Below the pieces are notes generated by a model. It saw only the letters and a program-made list of their open reading frames with translations, did not search any database and was not told where the DNA came from. A stretch of DNA of 64,000 nt from the NCBI GenBank assembly GCA_963759155.1, contig CAVWXX010000005.1, positions 558,001-622,000 of the forward strand, given 5' to 3'. The translations under genes and the position numbers were made by a program. Positions 27,267 to 36,072 of the stretch are shown in pieces; the first letter of the stretch is position 1, and the number at the start of each line of letters is the position of its first letter. This stretch comes from SZUA-36 sp963759155 (GTDB lineage Bacteria > Pseudomonadota > Gammaproteobacteria > Xanthomonadales > SZUA-36).

Positions 27267-27602
27267 CTAGTTGCGTATAACCGGTCTGCCACCCTCTGCG
27301 ATTGGAGCGTCCATATCGGAATTAGCGGTCTGCCAATCCCCGTTTGTATCTTTGTATTTGACTGTGATTGTGTATGGGTACACACCGGTATTCATTTTGT
27401 CTTTGACATTGATTTTTTCGTTACTTACCCGGGTTGTTTCAAAAACGTCTTCCGGCAGACCTGAAATACTCACAAAGTCAAAATCAGGAGAGTCGTCAGC
27501 TTCTCTCCACCTCATTTTACTGTCACCCCAGATATCCCGATCAAACTGCACTTCCGGGTTTCCATTGACAACAAGCGTTACATACACAGTAGTTCTGGCC
27601 AT
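27267..27602 (-). CDS. Small beta-rich partner gene upstream of the TIR gene
   Basis: The 111-residue protein has no signal or membrane segment. Alternating hydrophobic strands (TVYVTLVVNG, YPYTITVKYKDTNGDWQ) and an Ig-like spacing suggest a beta-sandwich. I do not recognise the family with certainty. AAGGAAAA precedes the ATG. Placed 63 bases before the TIR-TPR gene on the same strand with no terminator between, it is probably its partner, perhaps a ligand, inhibitor or target sensor; that is inference from position only. Confidence 0.72.
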   Translation of the reverse strand: MARTTVYVTLVVNGNPEVQFDRDIWGDSKMRWREADDSPDFDFVSISGLPEDVFETTRVSNEKINVKDKMNTGVYPYTITVKYKDTNGDWQTANSDMDAPIAEGGRPVIRN

Positions 27603-27720
27603 GATTTTTCCTTTTATTTAATGGGATAGTTCTTTTTGCTTCATTGAGTATAGTAGAAAACTAGAAAGTAGAAGAAAAGCGCGGTGTTCTCACGACAGCC
27701 AATACAGTTAAACTGTAAAA

Positions 27721-28251
27721 ATGGAATTTACCTGTCCAAGCTGCAACGTTGTACTCGAAGCCCAAAAGCTGGGAGATGTCCGACTGTGGAAGTGCGCCTC
27801 CTGCAGCGGGTTGGTGGTTTCCATACCCACCGTTCGAAAAGGGCTGGACCCAAAAGCCTTCAAGAAAATCTGGCAAAGACTTTATGCAGGTGAAACCGAT
27901 ACCGGACGGCCATGTCCCGGCTGCAAGAACCCACTCAGCGTTGTCAAGGCGGATGGACAGGAGAGTGAGATATTGATCGATATATGCCGCAGTTGTCAGA
28001 TTCTCTGGTTTGATGACAAGGAATTTTCAAGCTTGCCCAAAAATGCACCTGAAGCTGAGCCTGAAACCTTGCTTAAAGGGGAACAGCAAAAGACGCCGGA
28101 AAGCAGGCTTCTTACACCGGAAGAACTGACCTATAGAGCGTTTAAAGAAGACCAGTATCAACGCCGGTCGTTTCTATACAAGTTGCTCGACGGCAGCGTT
28201 TCGAAAGAACTTGGAATTGACGATTATTTTGGTAAGTTTTTTAACAAGTAA
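27721..28251 (+). CDS. Zinc-ribbon (zf-TFIIB type) protein with helical tail
   Basis: The 176-residue protein has four CxxC-type knuckles: CPSC (5-8), CASC (26-29), CPGC (62-65) and CRSC (85-88), the last followed by ILWFDDKEF, which is the zf-TFIIB pattern CxxC...W-F-D-x-x-E. The C-terminal 80 residues are charged and helical with no membrane segment. It precedes the MFS-zinc-ribbon fusion gene by 150 bases on the same strand, and the shared rare domain suggests that the two genes work together. Confidence 0.85.
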   Translation: MEFTCPSCNVVLEAQKLGDVRLWKCASCSGLVVSIPTVRKGLDPKAFKKIWQRLYAGETDTGRPCPGCKNPLSVVKADGQESEILIDICRSCQILWFDDKEFSSLPKNAPEAEPETLLKGEQQKTPESRLLTPEELTYRAFKEDQYQRRSFLYKLLDGSVSKELGIDDYFGKFFNK

Positions 28252-28401
28252 CTACCTATAAAAAGTCAGTAACCCTATCAGTTCGAGCAAAATCCGCACC
28301 ATGTACTAGACTGGTTACAACAATTACAAAAAGAAGCCAGCCATGAAGCAAGCATCAAGTAGCCCGCGACTGCCCTCGTTGATCCACGACAGGCAGTTGA
28401 T

Positions 28402-30135
28402 ATGGGTATGACAGCAACGCGTACTCTATTAGACAGCTCGCGTATTCGTTACCTGACCGGGGCAATGATGTACTTTGCCCAGGGTATCCCGCAAGGCCTG
28501 CTGGGTATCGCGATACCTGCCTGGCTGGTCAGCCAGGGGGTCAGTGCTTCGGATATCGGGTCTTACCTTGCCGTCATCATATTGCCCTGGGTGTTCAAGC
28601 TCCTGACCGGGCCGTTGATGGACCGTTTTGAATTTGCGCCGATGGGCCGGCGGCGGCCGTGGGTGTTGGGCGCACAACTGGGTTTGTCAGTTTCTTTTCT
28701 CGCCCTGATGTTAGTCGAAGACCCGGTCGGACAGATTGGTCTGCTGATGATGATCGGTGTGTTAATCAATGTATTTGCCGCCACGCAGGATGTTGCGGTT
28801 GATGGCATGTCGATTGATTTAACCCCTGTTGATGAACAGGGCCGCCTCAATGGCTATATGAGCTTTGGTAAAGCGGTGGGCTGGGCGGCGACCTCGGCGG
28901 TTTCCGGTGTGATGCTGGTGAGTTTTGGTCTGCAGGCAACGGCTTTGGCCGCGGCAATTGTATCCAGCCTGTTCTTTTTCGCCTTTATCTTTGTGCTCGA
29001 ACGGCCGGGTGAGCGCAAACTGCCCTGGTCTTCCGGCGAATCCGCCTCGCCGCACCGGGAAGGTAACTCTTTCAAGGCCGTGTTCACAGGGGTTAACAAG
29101 GTCTTATGGCAGCGTGCCAGCCTGGTGGTGATGGCCATCATGCTGGTCGATGGCCTGATAAGCGGCTATGGCCATGCACTGATGCCGGTTGCGGCAGTTA
29201 AGGTGTTTGGCTTTACCTCACCCGAGTGGTCACAACTGGTGGCCATGATGGGCCTGATTGGCGCGGGGCTTACCCTGGTTTTCGGGCCGATGATCGATCG
29301 TTTTGGCTCAAAACGCATGTTGATTTTCACCATCTCGCTGGTGGGAGTGCATGCATTTCTGCTGGCCCAGACCCAGTTCATGTGGACAGACGCTACCTAT
29401 GTGAAGGTGATGCTGTCTATATGGGTGATTATGCTACCGGTGGTGATGGTGTGTGTGATTGCACTGGGGATGGCCGTTTGCTCCAGCAGTTGTTCGGCAA
29501 CGCAATTTGCCATCTACATGTCAGTGGCCAATCTTGGGCATTCTGCGGGCTCGAAAATTTTCGGCATGGTTTCAGAGCAGACCAGCTATACAGAATCGTA
29601 CATGTTAATGGCAGTGCTGGTGGTCGTGTTGATTGTCGTGTTGTTGTTTCATCGACACCAGCACAGTGAAACATCGACCGTTGCCAAGAAAGGCAAACGA
29701 ACCTTTACGGCGGGTTCAACTGCTGGCGGTGGCGTTTTCTGGTCGGGCGCCATGCGTTGTCCCAAATGCCGCGCTGATATGGTTCAGATCGATGTGCAGG
29801 GCACCGAGGTTGACCGCTGCAATATGTGTAATGGGCTTTGGTTCGATGCAGGCGAAATTGAAGCTTTGCGCAATAAGGAAGCGGCTTCGCTGATCGACAC
29901 CGGCAGTGCCAAACAAGGCAGGCAATTTAACGTTGTCAATGATTACCGCTGCCCACGCTGTGGTGGAGAAATGTGCCGTACAGTTGACGAGCAGCAACGT
30001 CATATAAGTTATGAAACCTGTACCGATTGTAGCGGCTCGTTTTTCGATGCAGGTGAATTTCTCGACCTTTCACAACTCACCGTATCGGATTTCTTCAAGC
30101 GATGGATCACGCCAAGACAGGGTGACAGCCAATGA
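28402..30135 (+). CDS. MFS transporter fused to two zinc ribbons
   Basis: The 577-residue protein is an MFS permease (about 15-420, roughly twelve helices) with a C-terminal cytoplasmic tail of two zf-TFIIB ribbons. The first reads CPKC...CNMCNGLWFDAGEIEAL and the second CPRCGGEMC...CTDCSGSFFDAGEFL. The N-terminal half, with MMYFAQGIPQGLL and the LMDRFEFAPMGRRRPWV loop, resembles AmpG-like/PAT permeases of peptidoglycan fragments or acetyl-CoA. The reading frame is continuous over the joint, so this is a genuine fusion. Substrate and ribbon role are unknown; the tail may sense metal or bind a partner. Confidence 0.88.
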   Translation: MGMTATRTLLDSSRIRYLTGAMMYFAQGIPQGLLGIAIPAWLVSQGVSASDIGSYLAVIILPWVFKLLTGPLMDRFEFAPMGRRRPWVLGAQLGLSVSFLALMLVEDPVGQIGLLMMIGVLINVFAATQDVAVDGMSIDLTPVDEQGRLNGYMSFGKAVGWAATSAVSGVMLVSFGLQATALAAAIVSSLFFFAFIFVLERPGERKLPWSSGESASPHREGNSFKAVFTGVNKVLWQRASLVVMAIMLVDGLISGYGHALMPVAAVKVFGFTSPEWSQLVAMMGLIGAGLTLVFGPMIDRFGSKRMLIFTISLVGVHAFLLAQTQFMWTDATYVKVMLSIWVIMLPVVMVCVIALGMAVCSSSCSATQFAIYMSVANLGHSAGSKIFGMVSEQTSYTESYMLMAVLVVVLIVVLLFHRHQHSETSTVAKKGKRTFTAGSTAGGGVFWSGAMRCPKCRADMVQIDVQGTEVDRCNMCNGLWFDAGEIEALRNKEAASLIDTGSAKQGRQFNVVNDYRCPRCGGEMCRTVDEQQRHISYETCTDCSGSFFDAGEFLDLSQLTVSDFFKRWITPRQGDSQ

Positions 30136-30199
30136 CCGTTACAAAAATAAATTACCAGAAACCTGTGGTACCCGAACTTAAGCCAGCCAGGCAGGCAAT

Positions 30200-31591
30200 A
30201 TGAAATTTCGAGACTCAATAAGTCACCTTGCGCTGGTCGCATTCATTCTGGCATGCGTGGTTTTACCTGTTCAATCTGCACTTGGGCAATGGTCTGTGCC
30301 AAAAGAGCTTCAAAAACAGGTGAGTACGCTCAATGATGAACAGATCGATTTCCTTGTCTCTGGTGCAATTCTAAAGTTTCTTCCCCGCCAGCAACTGGAA
30401 CATGAACTGGCCATCCGCGATGCTGAAAGCCTGCAAACCCTGGTAAGCGACTTGATGGCCCTTTCCGATGAGATGAGCTATGACCCTGAGCGGGACATGG
30501 GGGCGACGCCACTGAATACCGATTCCAAGCGGTTCAACAGGGGAAAGCTGCCGACACCTGCCCTATTACGCAAAATGGAACGTGAACCGGGCCCATTCAG
30601 TGTGCATCGTTACCAGTTTCCACAATCCGGTGTACCGACCTTTGCCGGCGCAAAAGTCGCTATCTGGCCGGAGGACCTGGTCGCGGGCAAGGTGGATGTG
30701 GCCATCATCGGTGTACCCAATAACGCGAGCAGTGGCCGGCGCGATGCCGGCAATGGCCCGAATGCAATGCGTGCCACCAATACCATTGCGATGGCGGATG
30801 TGCAGTCGCTTATCAAGCCGGATGAAGTGTTGTCACTGGCGGACTACGGCAACTTCTCTGTCGACTGGCTAACCACCGAACTCACCGTGGGCCATGTTAC
30901 CGATATGGTGGCCGAAACCGCAGAAACCGGTGCAATACCGATGTTGGTCGGCGGTGATACGTCGATGCTTTATCCCGGTGTTAAAGGTGTCGCCCGGGCG
31001 CGCGGCAGCCAGTCTTTTGGATTGCTGCAGCTTAATGCACACCCCGATGCTGAGCGCTTTGGTGACCACACCGTATCTGACCGCCAGTCGATATTCCTGT
31101 TACTGGATGAAGGTATCGTCAATGGCAGCGATACCATCCAGGTGGGTCTGCGCGGGCCCGCGGTAGACCTTGAAACACTGCAATGGCTGCGTGAGCAGAA
31201 AGTGCGATATCACACGATGGCAGAAATCCAGCAGCGCGGTTTTGACGATGTGCTCAAGCGTGTGTTGCGGGAAGTTGAGAACGGGCCGGATGCTTTCTTT
31301 GTCTCTATCGATGTAAGCGTCCTTAACCCGACCGACATGATCGCGGCAGGACGCCTCACACCCAACGGTTTGCGTGTGGAGGAAGTCGTGCAGGCAATCC
31401 GTCATGTTTGCGCAGCAAAAGAGATTGTCGGTTTTGAAATTACCGACATGGCGCCGATGATGGATCTCTCGCGGCTGTCGGTTCTCAATGCCAATGCCGT
31501 ACTCAATGCCTGCCTGGTGGGTATTGCCCTGCGCAAGAACGGTCTTGATGCCGACTATGTTCACCCACTGGCGCTTGATCATGGCCAGTGA
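30200..31591 (+). CDS. Exported ureohydrolase-like pseudoenzyme
   Basis: The 463-residue protein has a signal peptide (1-29, ending SALGQ), a helical N-terminal part (35-165) and an arginase/agmatinase fold. The six binuclear-metal ligands are only half kept: GGDHS reads GGDTS (251-255), DxHxD reads NAHPD (279-283), and SxDxDxxDP reads SIDVSVLNP (369-377). Loss of His, one Asp of the second motif and one Asp of the third should abolish manganese or nickel binding, so this is probably a catalytically dead partner or scaffold. The intact paralogue starts 31 bases downstream with its own signal peptide. Confidence 0.85.
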   Translation: MKFRDSISHLALVAFILACVVLPVQSALGQWSVPKELQKQVSTLNDEQIDFLVSGAILKFLPRQQLEHELAIRDAESLQTLVSDLMALSDEMSYDPERDMGATPLNTDSKRFNRGKLPTPALLRKMEREPGPFSVHRYQFPQSGVPTFAGAKVAIWPEDLVAGKVDVAIIGVPNNASSGRRDAGNGPNAMRATNTIAMADVQSLIKPDEVLSLADYGNFSVDWLTTELTVGHVTDMVAETAETGAIPMLVGGDTSMLYPGVKGVARARGSQSFGLLQLNAHPDAERFGDHTVSDRQSIFLLLDEGIVNGSDTIQVGLRGPAVDLETLQWLREQKVRYHTMAEIQQRGFDDVLKRVLREVENGPDAFFVSIDVSVLNPTDMIAAGRLTPNGLRVEEVVQAIRHVCAAKEIVGFEITDMAPMMDLSRLSVLNANAVLNACLVGIALRKNGLDADYVHPLALDHGQ

Positions 31592-31622
31592 TAACAAGCA
31601 GCGGACCTCCGTTAAGGAATTT

Positions 31623-33251
31623 ATGATGAGACTTGATTCGATTAACGTTCGAGCCGTTCTGCTTTTGCTGGCAATCACCGTGACGCCGGTGGCCATGGCT
31701 TCTGACGAGACGGATGAAAAGCCCGAACAGATAAAAACACCCGAACACGTCACCGGTGACCAGCGTTATCCGTTTGATAGCAAAGACCCGCGGGATGTAG
31801 ACAAGCCACCGATAGAACTGCCGGAAAGCGTGGCGCCAAAGCTCAAGCTGCTGACAAAAGAAGAAATCGAGTTTCTGAAAAGTGATAAGGCCAGGGCGTT
31901 CACCGGCTCGGTAAAAGACACCGTTGAGGCGTTGGACAAGCGGTCACCAAAAGAAGTAAAGGCGTGGGTTAACGTGATGCAAATGGTGGTTGAACACGAT
32001 AACTATAAGGAGGGCCGCGACGCACCCAATATTCCTCTGAATACCAGTTCACCTGAATTTAATGCCTGGCGCTTGCAACGTCCGCGAAGCATGGACCCGA
32101 AACGTGAAGCTGGTCCGCTGTCACTCGGCCGTTATGATGGTTTTGGTGGCCCACCGACATTTGGCCGGCACCCGTTGGCCCTATCAAAGGAAGATCTCAT
32201 CGCCGGTAAAGTGAATGTGGCAATCCTCGGTGCGCCGTTGAATATGGGCTCGGGTTGGCGCGACTCGGGACAACGCGCCACCACCGACCTTCGGCTGTTG
32301 GGCTGGCCAATTGGGCGAGCTGACCAATATGTTCAGATCGATGCATCCAAAGTCTTGAACATCGTTGATTACGGTGATGTCGCAGTTGACAACAACAGCA
32401 CGGAACGATCCATGCAGCACGTGCGTGAAATCGTACGTGAGATCGCCAGTACCGGTGCGGTACCGATGATTGTTGGTGGCGATCACTCACTCGAGTATCC
32501 CAATGTTGCCGCTTTGGCGGATGTGTATGGCAAAGAAAAAGTCTCGGTGATCCACTTTGACTCGCATTACGATGCCTGGTGGGGTGGAACGCACCTGATT
32601 GGCCATGGTTACCCGGTTTACCGGCTGATTAACGAAGGTCATGTCCGGGCTGCCGACTACATCCAGGTGGGGCTGCGTGCGAGTGGTCCCGACAAAACCG
32701 GGTTTAAATGGATGCGGGAGCAGGGGATGCGCTACCACACCATGGCGGAGGTAGAAGCACGGGGCTGGAAGGCCGTGCTTGACCGGATCGTTGCCGAGGC
32801 CAGCGAAGAAGGGCGCAAGCTGCACATCTCATTTGATATCGACGTGCTCGACCCGGCCTTTGCCGTGGCAACCGGCACCCCGGTACCCGGCGGAATCACC
32901 ATGCGCGAGGCCATTCCTATCGTGCGTCGCCTATGCGCCGAATCCAACGTGGTTGGTTTCGACCTGGTCGAGCTGCACACGGCGCTTGACCCGACCTACA
33001 AGACCACGCTCAATAGCGCGCATATTATCAAGGCCTGTTTGACGGGCCTGGCGATGAACAAGAAAGGACTCACCGCGGCGCACTATTTAAGCCCGCTGTC
33101 ATCCGAGCACGCCATCGACGATTATTACAGCGATCAAAAGAAGTACCTGGATGCCACCAGGGCTGAGGAAGAGGCCGAAAAAGCGGAAAAGGAAAAGGCT
33201 GAGAAAGAAGCCGAGAAAGAAGCTGAGACAAAAGGACGGGAAGTGCGTTGA
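31623..33251 (+). CDS. Exported ureohydrolase (arginase/agmatinase family), intact site
   Basis: This is a protein of about 542 residues. Residues 1-27 form a signal peptide (ending AMASDE), followed by a 140-residue region shared with the upstream paralogue and then the ureohydrolase domain. All metal ligands are present: His288 in GGDHS, Asp313, His315 and Asp317 in FDSHYD, and Asp405 and Asp407 in SFDIDVLDP. GTPVPGG is the substrate loop of agmatinase-like enzymes; guanidine-type substrates are likely, the exact one unknown. A Glu/Lys/Ala-rich helical tail ends it. I chose ATG 31623, preceded by TAAGGA; an ATG at 31581 overlapping the upstream stop would hide the signal peptide. Confidence 0.9.
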   Translation: MMRLDSINVRAVLLLLAITVTPVAMASDETDEKPEQIKTPEHVTGDQRYPFDSKDPRDVDKPPIELPESVAPKLKLLTKEEIEFLKSDKARAFTGSVKDTVEALDKRSPKEVKAWVNVMQMVVEHDNYKEGRDAPNIPLNTSSPEFNAWRLQRPRSMDPKREAGPLSLGRYDGFGGPPTFGRHPLALSKEDLIAGKVNVAILGAPLNMGSGWRDSGQRATTDLRLLGWPIGRADQYVQIDASKVLNIVDYGDVAVDNNSTERSMQHVREIVREIASTGAVPMIVGGDHSLEYPNVAALADVYGKEKVSVIHFDSHYDAWWGGTHLIGHGYPVYRLINEGHVRAADYIQVGLRASGPDKTGFKWMREQGMRYHTMAEVEARGWKAVLDRIVAEASEEGRKLHISFDIDVLDPAFAVATGTPVPGGITMREAIPIVRRLCAESNVVGFDLVELHTALDPTYKTTLNSAHIIKACLTGLAMNKKGLTAAHYLSPLSSEHAIDDYYSDQKKYLDATRAEEEAEKAEKEKAEKEAEKEAETKGREVR

Positions 33252-33325
33252 AGAAGGGTCGGTAAATTAAGGGTTAAGTCAAGGTGTCAGGGTCAGGCGC
33301 CAGAGAGGGTTAAGCCTTTTTCGCA

Positions 33326-33541
33326 TTAATGCCAACCACAAATCCACTGTTCAGCATTTTTGAGTGTGCTCCATTCAATCGCCATTGAGCGCTTGGTCAT
33401 GACGGCTTCAATCAGGCAATGGACAATGGCGCCGTTCTCGTCAAACTCGACTTCGGTCACCAAAAAGTGTTTTTCCTTGTTGGCAGGTTTAACTGCAGTC
33501 CACTTGCTATTGAGTAATTTTTTTGGGTTCAGTGTGTTCAT
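33326..33541 (-). CDS. TIGR02450-type small Trp-rich protein
   Basis: The 71-residue protein has the hallmarks of the TIGR02450 family: NPKKLLNSKWTAVKP near the N terminus, NKEKHFLVTEV, and a late EWSTLKNAEQW. The family is common in gammaproteobacteria and of unknown function. It stands alone between the ureohydrolase pair and an SDR gene. Confidence 0.85.
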   Translation of the reverse strand: MNTLNPKKLLNSKWTAVKPANKEKHFLVTEVEFDENGAIVHCLIEAVMTKRSMAIEWSTLKNAEQWICGWH

Positions 33542-33600
33542 TTTTAATGAGAATACCGAGACTGGCGATTGGGTCTGTTATTGATAATTAAACATTCTAT

Positions 33601-34359
33601 TTACCACGGAATCGGCTTGCCGTCCCAGTTCATAAAATGACCACTTTGTTCTGCTTGCGAGGCACTCACCACCTTAAGGATACGCGCGGCACTCTGTGAG
33701 GTCGTGTACAGCTTTCCGGGTTTGACATTGGCTTGAAACGGTCGCGACAAGGCGGTATCCGTGGTGCCCGGGTGGATGGCCGTTATACAAAGTTGCGGGT
33801 GGCTGCGCCGGCATTCCACCGCCAGGGTACGCATGAACTGGTTGAGTGCTGCCTTGGAGGCACGGTAACCGTACCATCCACCCAAACGGTTATCCGTGAT
33901 GCTGCCGACCATGGCGGAAAGTACGGCGAAATGCCCCGGCCGGTTTTTGGGCATCAGCGGAATCACTGCCCTGGCCAGCATCAATGGGCCGATACTGTTG
34001 ACCTGGAACATGCGAGTGAGCGTATCTGGCTGACACTGACTTAAGGATTTTTCAGGGCGCAGGCCATTTTCATGCAAAATCCCGGCGGCATTGATCACAA
34101 AATCCGGCTGGTCTCCATTTGCCTGGATACTCGCGGCAATCTCTTGCAGGTCTGCAGGGTTGGTTATATCCGCCTTGATTGTTCGCAAGCGGTCATCATT
34201 TATCTCCATCAAGCCGGTGGCGGTATCAGCGTTGCGGTAGCTCGCATAAATGCGTTGAATGCCCTGCTCCTGGAGCAGTAGCCGGGTGATGGCGAGGCCA
34301 ATGCCGCGGCTTGCACCGACCACCAGGGCTACGCGGCTATTGATCATGACCTGGTCCAT
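33601..34359 (-). CDS. Short-chain dehydrogenase/reductase
   Basis: This NAD(P)-dependent oxidoreductase of about 252 residues has the SDR glycine motif GASRGIG near the N terminus, NAAG at strand 4, and the catalytic YGYRASK with an upstream Ser. It resembles the CsgA/C-factor-like group. The start could be ATG 34359, ATG 34347 or GTG 34368; I chose 34359. The substrate is unknown. It is a single gene between unrelated neighbours. Confidence 0.88.
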   Translation of the reverse strand: MDQVMINSRVALVVGASRGIGLAITRLLLQEQGIQRIYASYRNADTATGLMEINDDRLRTIKADITNPADLQEIAASIQANGDQPDFVINAAGILHENGLRPEKSLSQCQPDTLTRMFQVNSIGPLMLARAVIPLMPKNRPGHFAVLSAMVGSITDNRLGGWYGYRASKAALNQFMRTLAVECRRSHPQLCITAIHPGTTDTALSRPFQANVKPGKLYTTSQSAARILKVVSASQAEQSGHFMNWDGKPIPW

Positions 34360-34570
34360 GTTGCACACCGGAAAATCCGATACGCCTCATATCCAATGCA
34401 AACTGCCCGCCAGGCACTGGTTTGCATGTCGAAACATTTTGTTGTCATCGTGGCTAAACTCATCTGCATAGTGTAAATCACAAACTTGCCTTCTCAGCCT
34501 TTTCTTTTTGTACCTGTGCCCGATTGCGTGTATTGTCTACGGCGAATCAAGTTTGGATGAGCGCTTGGCT

Positions 34571-35086
34571 ATGACAGCCATGGATGTAACAGGTAACCTA
34601 CTAAATATTGCGGAAATTTCAGCCGCTTTTGCAGGCTTTGCTGCCCTGGTCAGCGTGCTACGGCAACGTGGTACGCGAGCAGATGCGTTGCACGATATCC
34701 TGCGTCTGCGAATTGTGATTTCCACCAGCATGGTAGTTGTCGTTGCCGCCTTGATACCGGTTGGTTTAGCCAGCTTTCATTTGTCAGAGCGCCTGGTCTG
34801 GGGTATTTCTGCGGGCATTTTATTGCTTTTGAATTACGGTGTGCTTTATTCGTTTATAAAATCCTACAAGCCAGTAGAGGGCAGGTTTCCGCCGGATAAA
34901 TTTGCAGTGGGCGTCGTATCAACCCTGGAACTCATGGATCAGGCGGCATTGGTTTTGGTGATATTTAATTTCTGGCCAGATCTAAACTACCCACTCTACC
35001 TGGCTGCGTTGATATTCAACATCTGCCAGGCGGCCTTTGTGTTCGTGCGCTTTGTGGCGTCTGAGTTCAGCGCCAAAGAAGTTTAG
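34571..35086 (+). CDS. Four-helix membrane protein, unknown function
   Basis: This is a protein of about 171 residues with hydrophobic segments at about 12-30, 50-70, 78-98 and 125-160 (two closely spaced). No signature residues are recognised. I start at the ATG at 34571, which gives a short polar N terminus; the frame is open 21 codons further upstream. It points toward the convergent PhzF gene, ending 13 bases from it. Confidence 0.72.
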   Translation: MTAMDVTGNLLNIAEISAAFAGFAALVSVLRQRGTRADALHDILRLRIVISTSMVVVVAALIPVGLASFHLSERLVWGISAGILLLLNYGVLYSFIKSYKPVEGRFPPDKFAVGVVSTLELMDQAALVLVIFNFWPDLNYPLYLAALIFNICQAAFVFVRFVASEFSAKEV

Positions 35087-35099
35087 GTTTTCGTTTCAC

Positions 35100-36002
35100 T
35101 TAATCCACGTAAATATGTCCTTCACTTACCATGACGCAGCTTCCACCAATCCAGCTGGAAACAACTTTTCCATCCAGTTTCTCAACCCGTGCCTTCAACA
35201 GGCTGGGCCGGCCCATTTCGACGCCCTGGGCGATTCGCCACTCTAGCATTCCGGATTCTGAGGGGTGGAAATGACCCAGCAAACCTGCCAGGGCGCAATT
35301 GGCACTGCCGGTGGCGGGGTCTTCCGGCACGCCATCATGTGGTGCAAACATGCGTGCCCGAACATCAAATTCATCGTGGCTTTGAACATAGAGATGAATA
35401 TCCGGCATGACGCCCAGGGCTGCGATCTGCTCAAACCCACCGGCATTGATACTCGCTTTCTCAAGGGCTGATCGATCCCGTAGTTCCACCATCACAAATG
35501 GCAGACCAACGGATGCAAGCATGGGAGGATGTGTGTTTGTGACGATGTCGCTCTCAGAAAGGGATACTGCATCGGCCACCATCTCAACGGGTAAAACCTT
35601 TCCTAATGAAAGCACCTGTGGCGCCTTGAGTTCGCAGCTGATCTTGTCCTCATCAGACCGGCGTATGCTGATTCCGACCAAACCGGCCTTTTCCTCGAAG
35701 ACAATGTCTGTCGATCTATCAAATTCTTCAAGCTCACCACATGTCGCCAGTACAAATGCTGTACCGATATTGGGGTGTCCAGCAAAAGGCACTTCCCTGC
35801 TCGGGGTGAATATCTGCACTCTGCGAGTGTGACCTTCATCCGGTGGAAAAACAAAGGTGCTTTCCGAAAAATTAAACTCCCGGGCAATCTGCTGCATCTG
35901 GGTGTTATTCAAACCCCTGGCATCCGGTAACACGGCAAGTTGATTGCCACCAAAGCGCTGGTCGGTGAATACATCACAGATGTAATACTTGAGTTTCATC
36001 AT
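35100..36002 (-). CDS. PhzF family isomerase/epimerase-like protein
   Basis: The 300-residue protein has the PhzF layout: a start VFTDQRFGGNQLAV, the FNFSESTFVF block with the catalytic Glu, FTPSREVPFAGHPNIGTAF, and a second half with EDPATGSANCALAG. The family catalyses isomerisation of ring or side-chain hydrogens (as in phenazine synthesis), but members outside phenazine clusters have unknown substrates. I start at ATG 36002 with AAGGATT upstream; the alternative 36032 adds ten residues. It follows the flavin reductase gene on the same strand. Confidence 0.92.
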   Translation of the reverse strand: MMKLKYYICDVFTDQRFGGNQLAVLPDARGLNNTQMQQIAREFNFSESTFVFPPDEGHTRRVQIFTPSREVPFAGHPNIGTAFVLATCGELEEFDRSTDIVFEEKAGLVGISIRRSDEDKISCELKAPQVLSLGKVLPVEMVADAVSLSESDIVTNTHPPMLASVGLPFVMVELRDRSALEKASINAGGFEQIAALGVMPDIHLYVQSHDEFDVRARMFAPHDGVPEDPATGSANCALAGLLGHFHPSESGMLEWRIAQGVEMGRPSLLKARVEKLDGKVVSSWIGGSCVMVSEGHIYVD

Positions 36003-36072
36003 ATTAATCCTTAATCCACGGCCACCCGCCACTCAAAAAGTCGTGGGTGTCCAATGCGCTGTTTCCACATAA

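Noticed and set aside
25119..27602. Calling the TIR pair a known defence system such as Thoeris
   Set aside because: No ThsA-like effector or other defence gene is adjacent, and the TM-TPR architecture differs; only the TIR domain itself is supported.
30200..33251. Naming the enzymes agmatinase or arginase
   Set aside because: The fold and metal site show the superfamily, but the substrate loop is not diagnostic and the export signal is atypical, so a specific substrate would be a guess.
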